Shown here in pieces: positions 57,625 to 64,000 of a stretch of DNA of 64,000 nucleotides; positions within the stretch are counted from its first letter, which is position 1; every line of letters starts with the position of its first letter. Below the pieces are notes generated by a model that did no database searches, was not told the DNA's origin, and saw only the letters and a list, made by a program, of their open reading frames with translations. The DNA is from Rhodococcus sp. KRD197 (lineage in GTDB: Bacteria; Actinomycetota; Actinomycetes; Mycobacteriales; Mycobacteriaceae). The DNA lies in contig NZ_JABFAO010000004.1 in assembly GCF_017168235.1 (NCBI RefSeq), positions 841,895-905,894 of the forward strand, given 5' to 3'. The position numbers and the translations under genes are program-made.

Positions 57625-58148
57625 TCCGGTCCGAGTAGGCGCTCGACGACGCGTCGATGCAGGTCCCGGTCCACGGGCGGTAGGTCGAGCAGGGCCCCGA
57701 GATAGATACCGTCGCCCACGAGTCGAACGATCTCGGCTGAGACCGGGTCCGGTATCTCCGACCGGAGACCCTCGTCCCACAACCGCATCACCTCGGTGAC
57801 CGCGCGGTGGATCTCGCCGGGGTTTCCGTCGACGCTGCGCAGCACGGCGAGTGTCGAGCGGAAGAGGGCCGTCTCCTTGTCCGAGATCGACCCCGGTGGT
57901 TGCAGGTACCACTGGGCGACGGTTGTGCCGCCCTCTGCGGCCTGTGCGCGCTGTTGATCGGATCGCTCGCCGAGCCGTCGAACCATCGCGGCGATCATCG
58001 CGTCCTTGGTGCTGAAGTGGTAGAGCAGTCCTCCCTTGGACACCCCGGCGTTTGCCGCGACAGATTCCAGCGTCACTTTGCTCAGACCGTGATCGAGGAG
58101 CATTTCCTCCAGGGCGTCGAGTATCCGATCGCGTGTGTCCGATGACAT
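57612..58148 (-). CDS. TetR family repressor of the adjacent efflux pump
   Basis: A 178-residue TetR-type regulator. The N-terminal HTH is RDRILDALEEMLLDHGLSKVTLESVAANAGVSKGGLLYHFSTKDAMIAAM. The C-terminal ligand domain is variable. ATG at 58148 lies seven bases after a TACAGT box (minus strand 58161-58156), so it may be leaderless; a TTG 18 bases upstream is an alternative. It is divergent from the MFS gene and shares with it a spacer holding two operator-like repeats, indicating joint repression of itself and the pump. Confidence 0.92.
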   Translation of the reverse strand: MSSDTRDRILDALEEMLLDHGLSKVTLESVAANAGVSKGGLLYHFSTKDAMIAAMVRRLGERSDQQRAQAAEGGTTVAQWYLQPPGSISDKETALFRSTLAVLRSVDGNPGEIHRAVTEVMRLWDEGLRSEIPDPVSAEIVRLVGDGIYLGALLDLPPVDRDLHRRVVERLLGPDQVR

Positions 58149-58171
58149 GCCGCCCACTGTACCCAATCGAC

Positions 58172-58200
58172 TTTACCGGCTGGACGGTTTACTGCTAGCT
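58172..58200 (+). promoter_or_regulatory. Predicted MFS pump promoter
   Basis: TTTACC (58172-58177), 17 bases, TAGCTT (58195-58200). The first TetR-type repeat overlaps the -35 and the second lies just after the expected start at about 58207. Confidence 0.5.
58174..58188. promoter_or_regulatory. TetR operator-like repeat 1
   Basis: TACCGGCTGGACGGT: an imperfect palindrome (ACCG/CGGT half-sites) of the kind bound by TetR dimers, inside the tetR-MFS spacer. Confidence 0.65.
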
Positions 58201-58208
58201 TGGCACTG

Positions 58209-58223
58209 TACCGGCTGGACGGT
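58209..58223. promoter_or_regulatory. TetR operator-like repeat 2
   Basis: An identical second copy of TACCGGCTGGACGGT, 35 bases from the first. The duplication strengthens the operator assignment. Confidence 0.65.
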
Positions 58224-58252
58224 CAGTCGCCGGATGATTCGAGGAGAAGTCA

Positions 58253-59779
58253 GTGAGTGAGTTGCGCATGCCCAGCATGCAACCGGAGGCACCCCAGCAG
58301 GCGACGCCCAGGGAGTGGCTCGGCCTTGTCGTCCTGGCGTTCGCGGTGCTCCTCGTCGCGGTCGACGGCACCGTTCTGGATCTGGCGCTGCCCTTCATCA
58401 GTGCTGATCTCGCACCCACCAGCAATCAGCTGCTCTGGATCATCGACGTCTACTCGTTCGTGTTGGCCGGACTGCTCATCACGATGGGCACATTGGGCGA
58501 CCGAGTCGGAAGGCGCAAGCTTCTACTCATCGGTGCTGCGGGCTTCGGCATCGCATCGGTGGTCGCGGCGTTCTCGACGAGCCCGGAGATGCTGATCGGA
58601 GCCCGCGTACTGCAGGGCGTATCGGGTGCCACGCTGATGCCGGCAACCCTCGGCCTGATCCGCACCATGTTCTCCGATCCTCGGCAGCGCGTCATGGCCA
58701 TCGGAATCTGGGGAGCCATGGCCGGCGGCGGCGCGGCCGGCGGCCCCCTCGTCGGAGGTTGGTTGCTCGAACACTTCTGGTGGGGATCGGTCTTCCTGAT
58801 CAATATTCCGGTGATGATCGCGCTCATCGGCTTCGGCCCGCTGGTCATACCGGAATCGAAGGACCCGTTTCCCGGAAAGTTCGATCTCATCAGCTCAGCA
58901 CTGTCGATGCTTGCGCTCGTGCCGCTCGTCTACGCCGTCAAAGAGACCGTGGCGCATGGCATGGAACCAGCAACCATTCTCGCCGCGGTGGTCGGAATTG
59001 TCTCCGGTGTGATCTTCGTGCGCAGGCAGCGACGGCTCGCCGACCCGATGATCGACCTGCGCCTGTTCGCCAACCCCGCCTTCTCGACCGCGGTGTTCAC
59101 GAACTTCCTGTCGGTCTTCGCCTTGGCCGGCGTGCTGTTCTTCGGCGCGCAGTATCTGCAACTCGTTCTCGGCAACAGTCCGCTGCAGGCCGGACTGTTG
59201 TTGCTGCCAGGCACTGCTGCAAGCATCGTCGCCTCGCTGCTGGCGGCATACATGGTGCGGATCGTGGCACCGGCGACGCTGCTGGCCGGGGGACTCGCGT
59301 TTGCCGCGATCGGTGCCGCCTCGCTCTACGGACTGCGCGTCGACAGCGGTCCGGCACTGTTCATCTTCGGGTTCGTGCTCGTCGGCGCCGGGGCGGGTGT
59401 TGCGCTGACACTGACCTCCGACCTCGTCGTCGGGGCGGTCGAACCCGAACGAGCAGGGGCGGCGTCCGCAGTGTCCGAGACTGCCTACGAACTCGGCATC
59501 GCACTCGGTGTAGCGATCCTGGGCACCGTCGTTATGTCGTTCTTCCGACGGGGTCTGGACGTCGGCAGTCTGAGCAGCGAATCGGCTGCCGCGGCTCGGG
59601 AAACACTAGGCGGCGCAGGCGCTGTCGCCGAGGATCTCCCGGCCGATATCGGTGCAGCACTGACGGCCTCGGCTCACGATGCCTTCGTCACCGGTATGCA
59701 CGTGGCTGCGATCGCGACAGCAGTCGTGATGGCAGCCACGGCAATCGGCGTTCTGGTGCGTCTGCGGCCCCGTCGCTGA
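58253..59779 (+). CDS. MFS multidrug efflux transporter, DHA2 family (14 TMS)
   Basis: A 508-residue proton-driven exporter. Signatures: VAVDGTVLDLALPFISADL in helix 1, WIIDVYSFVLAGLLITMGTLGDRVGRRKLLLIG (motif A), RVLQGVSGATLMPATLGLI, and motif C-like GIWGAMAGGGAAGGPLVGGWLLEHFWWGSVFLINIP. About 14 hydrophobic segments. GTG at 58253 follows GAGGAG. Probably exports cationic or aromatic toxicants; the substrate cannot be told. Controlled by the divergent TetR. Its stop is 3 bases from the convergent treZ stop. Confidence 0.93.
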   Translation: MSELRMPSMQPEAPQQATPREWLGLVVLAFAVLLVAVDGTVLDLALPFISADLAPTSNQLLWIIDVYSFVLAGLLITMGTLGDRVGRRKLLLIGAAGFGIASVVAAFSTSPEMLIGARVLQGVSGATLMPATLGLIRTMFSDPRQRVMAIGIWGAMAGGGAAGGPLVGGWLLEHFWWGSVFLINIPVMIALIGFGPLVIPESKDPFPGKFDLISSALSMLALVPLVYAVKETVAHGMEPATILAAVVGIVSGVIFVRRQRRLADPMIDLRLFANPAFSTAVFTNFLSVFALAGVLFFGAQYLQLVLGNSPLQAGLLLLPGTAASIVASLLAAYMVRIVAPATLLAGGLAFAAIGAASLYGLRVDSGPALFIFGFVLVGAGAGVALTLTSDLVVGAVEPERAGAASAVSETAYELGIALGVAILGTVVMSFFRRGLDVGSLSSESAAAARETLGGAGAVAEDLPADIGAALTASAHDAFVTGMHVAAIATAVVMAATAIGVLVRLRPRR

Positions 59780-59782
59780 CGA

Positions 59783-61522
59783 TCAGGCGCGAGGGTCAGC
59801 GAGAACCGCGAACGAGTGACCCGGAATCTTTGTCGCCGAACCGGTTTCGTCGGAGATCGGATCGGTCCACGCCAACAGCGACGTGCCGCCGACCGGAACG
59901 GTGACCTCGTTCTCCGACAGGTTGCACACCACTCGCAGTGAACCACGGTGCAGAACGATCCACCGCTCGTCCTCGTCGTAGTCGACTGTGAGATTCTCGA
60001 GCCAGGGGTTGGTGATCTCGGCGAAGCGACGCCGCAACGTCAGCAAGCCCCGGTAGGTATCCAGCAGTCGTGCGTGGTCGCCTGCGGAAAGCTCGGACCA
60101 GTCGAGCTTGGATCGAGCGAAGGTGTCCGGATCCTGCGGATCGGGGATGTCCGCGCTGTCCCAGCCGTGCTCGGCGAACTCCGCCTTTCTGCCCTCGGCA
60201 GTGGCCTTGCCGAGTGCGGGTTCGGGGTGACTGGTGAAGAACTGGAACGGCGTGGACGCCCCCCACTCCTCGCCCATGAACAGCATGGGCGTGTACGGAG
60301 AGGCCAGAACCAGTGCAGCTTTGACAGCGAGTTGCCCGGGGGATAGGTAGAAACCCGGCCTGTCGCCGATCGCGCGATTGCCGACCTGATCGTGCGTGGT
60401 GGTGTACGTGACGAACGAGCTTGCCGGAATGCGCCGTGTGTCCACCGGCCGACCGTGTGTACGACCCCGGAACGACGAGTAGGTGCCTGCGTGGAAGAAA
60501 CCCTGGCGCAGCGTGTTCGCCAAGGCTTGGAGGGATCCGAAATCGCCGTAGTACCCCTGCCGTTCACCGGAGACCGCGGCGTGAATCGCGTGGTGGATGT
60601 CGTCGTCCCATTGGGCGTCGAGCCCGAGACCGCCTCCGGACCGGGCGGTGACGAGGGTCGGATCGTTCAGATCGCTCTCCGCGATCAAGGTCAGTGGCCG
60701 CCCCAGATGTGCTGCGAGTCTGCGGGTGTCGATGGCCAGCTCTTCGAGAAGGTGCGTCGCGGTGTGGTCGACGATGGCGTGGACGGCGTCCAGACGCAGG
60801 GCATCGATATGGAACTCGGAAAACCAGCGCAGAGCATTCTCGATCGCGTAACGCCGTACCGCGCCGGAATCGGCCTCGCAGTAGTTGATCGCCTGACCCC
60901 AGCTGTTCGCTCCCTGGGCCATGTACGGGCCGAAGCGGTCCAGATAGTTGCCGGACGGTCCCAGGTGGTTGTAGACCACGTCCAGTACGACACCGAGTCC
61001 GCGGCGGTGGCACGCGTCGACGAGGCGCTGCAACCCGTCGGGGCCGCCGTAGGCCTCGTGGACGGTGTACCAGAGGACGCCGTCGTATCCCCAGTTGTGG
61101 GTTCCATTGAACCCGTTGACCGGCATGATTTCGACGAAGGTGACACCGAGATCGACGAGGTAGTCGAGTTTGTCCACCGCGGCGTCGAAAGTACCTTCAG
61201 GAGTGAAGGTTCCGATGTGCAACTCGTAGATGACGCCACCGGGTAGCTGTCGCCCCGTCCACGCGGAATCGGTCCAAGCTCCCTCGTCGAGACGATGTAC
61301 CTGAGACCGCTCGTGCACACCCTCGGGTTGTCGAGGCGACCTGGGGTCCGGCAGGACGGTGTCGTCCTCGTCCAGGACGAAACCGTACCTGCTGTCGGGC
61401 GCCGCATCGACGTCGACGTACCACCAGCCGTCGGTGCCCTGGTGCATCGGATGCAGTTCTCCGTCCAGATGCAGACTGACGGTGTTCGGCCTCGGCGCCC
61501 ATACCTCGAAGCGGTGGGTCAT
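59783..61522 (-). CDS. treZ: Maltooligosyl trehalose trehalohydrolase
   Basis: A 579-residue GH13 enzyme that releases trehalose from maltooligosyl trehalose. N-terminal E-set domain (MTHRFEVWAPRPNTVSLHLDG), then a barrel with VVLDVVYNHLGPSGNYL, nucleophile region FHIDALRLDAVHAI, acid LIAESDLNDP and TTTHDQVGNRAIGDR. ATG at 61522 overlaps the treY stop (ATGA); the long in-frame extension lies inside treY. It is the last gene of treX-treY-treZ (Rv1562c). Confidence 0.95.
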   Translation of the reverse strand: MTHRFEVWAPRPNTVSLHLDGELHPMHQGTDGWWYVDVDAAPDSRYGFVLDEDDTVLPDPRSPRQPEGVHERSQVHRLDEGAWTDSAWTGRQLPGGVIYELHIGTFTPEGTFDAAVDKLDYLVDLGVTFVEIMPVNGFNGTHNWGYDGVLWYTVHEAYGGPDGLQRLVDACHRRGLGVVLDVVYNHLGPSGNYLDRFGPYMAQGANSWGQAINYCEADSGAVRRYAIENALRWFSEFHIDALRLDAVHAIVDHTATHLLEELAIDTRRLAAHLGRPLTLIAESDLNDPTLVTARSGGGLGLDAQWDDDIHHAIHAAVSGERQGYYGDFGSLQALANTLRQGFFHAGTYSSFRGRTHGRPVDTRRIPASSFVTYTTTHDQVGNRAIGDRPGFYLSPGQLAVKAALVLASPYTPMLFMGEEWGASTPFQFFTSHPEPALGKATAEGRKAEFAEHGWDSADIPDPQDPDTFARSKLDWSELSAGDHARLLDTYRGLLTLRRRFAEITNPWLENLTVDYDEDERWIVLHRGSLRVVCNLSENEVTVPVGGTSLLAWTDPISDETGSATKIPGHSFAVLADPRA

Positions 61523-63936
61523 GCGTCGTTCTCTCCTGAACTCTCCGGGATCTCTACGGTCGGTGTCTGACGCACCAGCAGCGCCACCGGCAATGCAGCG
61601 AACAAATCGGCGGCTGCGGCCTCGCCTACGTAGGTGGTGCCGGTGAGCCGGTCTGTCCACTGCCCATCGGGTAATACCACTGTCGTCGAACCCCAACCCT
61701 CGGACTCGAGTTTCAGCGAATGCCGCGTCGCCAGGGCGATGACATCGGGCGCGCCGAGTACGGGTCCACGAGCGAAGCCGATCAGGTGGGACGAGGCGTC
61801 GCCTGTCGCGCACACGGATGCGTAGGTGCCGCCGACAAAACTGTCGGGCCGGTCACGCCGAAGGCGAAGGGCTGCTCTGACGACCCAGAACTTGGCGGCG
61901 CCGGTGTGATCGAGAGTCGGTGTAGCCGTAGCGGCCAGGAGTTCGCGCCGAACCGAATAGTCCACCGGCCTACGGTTGTCCGGGTCGACCAGTGAGTCCT
62001 CCCAGAGCTCGGTGCCCTGATACACATCGGGTACTCCGGGGCCGACGAGGTGCAGGAGCTTCTGCCCCAGCGCGTCGCTACGGCCGTGCGGATCGAGACG
62101 CGAGACCAGTGCTGTCATCGAATCCGCCACCGGACCTGCCATTACCGAATCCAGCCACTCGTGCACCGCGTTCTCGAAAGCCTCGTTCACCTCGATCCAA
62201 CCGGTATCGAGGCCGGCCTCACGAATTGCCTTCTCCGCGTAAGCATGGACACGCTCGCGCAGCTCGTCGTCGATCCTGCCGTCGGCGGGCCATACGCCGA
62301 ACAAGTTCTGCCACAGGAACAGAGCGGTGGAGCCGTCAGGTCCGGGGACGATTGCGTGCCAGTCTGCGATGCACCGTGCCCAGAGATCGGGAGTCTGCGA
62401 CAGCACGCCGATTCGTGCCCTGACGTCCTCGCCTCGCTTTGTGTCGTGCGTGGACAAGGTGGTCATCGCGGCCGGCCAACGCACCGCGCGGTCGGCGTTC
62501 GCAAGGTGGAACTGGGCGGGAGTGGAACCGAATTGTGCTGGGTCGCCGCCGACTTCTTGAAGCGAGATCAATCGGGTCGCCCGATAGAACAGGCAGTCTT
62601 CGACGCTCTTGGCTGTCACCGCGCCGCAGACCTGCTCGAACCGAACTGCCGACTCGCGATCCGCGATCAAGGCCGCGGCGAGTGCGTCCAATCCTGGCTC
62701 CAGCGCGGGTTCCGCACCTGCAACCGCGCCGAGCACTCGTGCGGTGGTCCCGGCGAGCGGTGAGTAGTCCGCGCGGTAGTACGGCATACGCGCGAGCACA
62801 GCGACGATCGCGCGGGTGACGACGTCGGCAGATACATCGGTGCCGGTTTCGGTTCGAACCGCTCGGGCGAGTCTGCGCACCTCCGGTGCGAGATCCCCGC
62901 TTGCGACCGATTCCTTGAGTGCCTGTTCGCTCGCGTGCAACCATTCGCCGTCGCTGCGAGTACCTGTCTGCGCGAGAGACAGGTCCCCGAGTGCGGACGC
63001 ACCCGAAGGGTCGACGAACACTCCACCGAGATCGGCGAGGGCGTCGTATCCCGTCGTGCCGTCCACCGGAAGCGACTCGTCGAGTGGTTCGCCGCGCGCG
63101 AGGATCTTCTCGATCACGAGCCAGCGATCATCGCCGATGAGCTCACGCAGTTCGGTGAGATACGCGCCGGGGTCGGCGAGACCGTCCGGGTGATCCACCC
63201 GCAGACCGTCTACCAGCCCCTCGGTCATCCAACTCGCGACCTGCTTGTGCGAGGCGGCGAACACGTCGAAGTCCTCCTGCCGCAGACCGGCGAGACCGTT
63301 CACCGAGAAGAAGCGGCGATATCCGACGAGTCCTGCCTTCCAGCTCACCAATCGGTAGGCCTGGCGGTCGTGAACGGCGCGCGCATCGTCGACAGCTGTG
63401 CCGTCGGCGGCCGAGTCGGTTCCGGCTGCGATGGGGAAGCGGTGCTCGTAGTAGGCGAGCAGGACCTCGTCGCCGCTTCGATCGATGAACAGTTCCGAGG
63501 CGTCCTCGTCGGAGCCGAGAACGGGCAGGGCGATCTTGCCGTCGGTGCCGTTCTCCGGCGACCAGTCGATATCGAAGAAGGTGGCGTACTCCGACGCCTG
63601 CCCCTTGCCCAGGACATCCCACCACCATGCGTTCTGACGCGGATTGTCGACACCGACATGATTGGGAACGATGTCGACGATCACGCCCATGCCGCGCGCA
63701 TGCAGCTCGGCGACAAGCTCGATCAGAGCCCCACGCCCACCCAGTGCAGCGGAGACCGTCGTCGGGTCCACCACGTCGTACCCGTGTGTCGACCCTTCGG
63801 TCGCCGTCAGTATCGGAGACAGATAAGCGTGGGTGACACCGAGGTCGTCGAGGTAGTCGACGATTCCGCGAGCATCGTCGAGCGTGAAGCCGTCCCCACG
63901 CAGTTGAAGTCGATATGTGCTGGAGGGGATCGGCAT
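61519..63936 (-). CDS. treY: Maltooligosyl trehalose synthase
   Basis: An 805-residue GH13 enzyme that isomerises the reducing-end linkage of a maltooligosaccharide into a trehalose unit. Motifs: STYRLQLRGDGFTLDDARGIVDYLDDLGVTHAYLSPIL, VDIVPNHVGVDNPRQNAWW, DGLRVDHPDGLADPGAY (nucleophile) and LVIEKILARGEPLD (acid/base). ATG at 63936 is 3 bases after the treX stop. With TreZ and TreX it converts glycogen-type glucans into trehalose, needed for stress protection and mycolate transfer. Confidence 0.95.
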   Translation of the reverse strand: MPIPSSTYRLQLRGDGFTLDDARGIVDYLDDLGVTHAYLSPILTATEGSTHGYDVVDPTTVSAALGGRGALIELVAELHARGMGVIVDIVPNHVGVDNPRQNAWWWDVLGKGQASEYATFFDIDWSPENGTDGKIALPVLGSDEDASELFIDRSGDEVLLAYYEHRFPIAAGTDSAADGTAVDDARAVHDRQAYRLVSWKAGLVGYRRFFSVNGLAGLRQEDFDVFAASHKQVASWMTEGLVDGLRVDHPDGLADPGAYLTELRELIGDDRWLVIEKILARGEPLDESLPVDGTTGYDALADLGGVFVDPSGASALGDLSLAQTGTRSDGEWLHASEQALKESVASGDLAPEVRRLARAVRTETGTDVSADVVTRAIVAVLARMPYYRADYSPLAGTTARVLGAVAGAEPALEPGLDALAAALIADRESAVRFEQVCGAVTAKSVEDCLFYRATRLISLQEVGGDPAQFGSTPAQFHLANADRAVRWPAAMTTLSTHDTKRGEDVRARIGVLSQTPDLWARCIADWHAIVPGPDGSTALFLWQNLFGVWPADGRIDDELRERVHAYAEKAIREAGLDTGWIEVNEAFENAVHEWLDSVMAGPVADSMTALVSRLDPHGRSDALGQKLLHLVGPGVPDVYQGTELWEDSLVDPDNRRPVDYSVRRELLAATATPTLDHTGAAKFWVVRAALRLRRDRPDSFVGGTYASVCATGDASSHLIGFARGPVLGAPDVIALATRHSLKLESEGWGSTTVVLPDGQWTDRLTGTTYVGEAAAADLFAALPVALLVRQTPTVEIPESSGENDA

Positions 63937-63939
63937 ATG

Positions 63940-64000
63940 TCAGTCCGTCTTTCGTAGAACGAGCAGTGACCGAGCCGCCACCTTCACCGGTGTACCCGCT
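63940..64000 (-). CDS. treX: Glycogen debranching enzyme, C-terminal fragment
   Basis: The last 19 codons plus stop (TGA at 63942-63940) of a gene entering from the right edge: AGTPVKVAARSLLVLRKTD. The VxxRSLLVLR ending is typical of GlgX/TreX debranching enzymes, and position three bases before treY fits the treX-treY-treZ operon. The rest is outside the window. Confidence 0.75.
   Translation of the reverse strand, partial: AGTPVKVAARSLLVLRKTD

Overview
The window reads as a high-GC actinobacterial chromosome of the order Mycobacteriales, most likely Rhodococcus in the broad sense. Reasons: an almost complete dcw (division and cell wall) cluster; mycolate-bacterium genes (mptA, wag31/divIVA, pknL with its Rv2175c-type partner, lppM); many GTG starts and apparently leaderless genes; and a CrtO-type ketolase closely resembling the one I recall from Rhodococcus. 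Gene order follows two Mycobacterium tuberculosis blocks (about Rv2178c-Rv2144c and Rv1536-Rv1564c) joined here at ileS. I see no tRNA, rRNA, CRISPR array, prophage or insertion sequence. All names rest on motifs read by eye and remembered families; no database was searched.

Layout. 1-8.3 kb: end of aroG, the PASTA kinase pknL, a small winged-helix gene, then a leftward run idsA-crtI-mptA-crtB in which a lipoglycan mannosyltransferase sits between carotenoid genes. 8.5-9.4 kb: metF. 9.4-14.5 kb: a second leftward run, a GNAT gene then crtO-cruF-lppM-cruG. Together the two runs encode geranylgeranyl-PP, phytoene, lycopene, and later 4-keto, 1'-hydroxy and glycosyl tailoring; the lycopene cyclase is not here. 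14.5-15.8 kb: a HEPN-domain gene behind a perfect LexA/SOS box, and a DUF3040 membrane protein. 15.8-36.9 kb: mraZ-rsmH-ftsL-pbpB-murE-murF-mraY-murD-ftsW-murG-murC-ftsQ-ftsZ-pgeF-yggS-sepF-yggT-wag31 and a 56-residue membrane protein. Neighbouring genes are mostly coupled by 4-base ATGA/GTGA overlaps.

36.9-49.7 kb: a T-box leader and ileS, def, dinB, three lipoprotein genes, lspA, an rluD-type pseudouridine synthase, a DUF2207 protein and lemA. 49.9-57.6 kb: dnaE1, a repeat-rich spacer, a deazaflavin-type oxidoreductase, a pyruvate:quinone oxidoreductase and ilvA. 57.6-59.8 kb: a TetR repressor divergent from a DHA2 efflux pump with two operator-like repeats. 59.8-64 kb: the trehalose operon treX-treY-treZ, with treX cut by the window end.

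The most notable non-coding signals are: the SOS box at the start point of the HEPN gene; phased GTGGG boxes on both strands upstream of mraZ, including a triple 10-base repeat next to the gene; a 121-base nested inverted-repeat element between mraZ and rsmH; the ileS T-box; and a block of tandem repeats between dnaE1 and the next operon.
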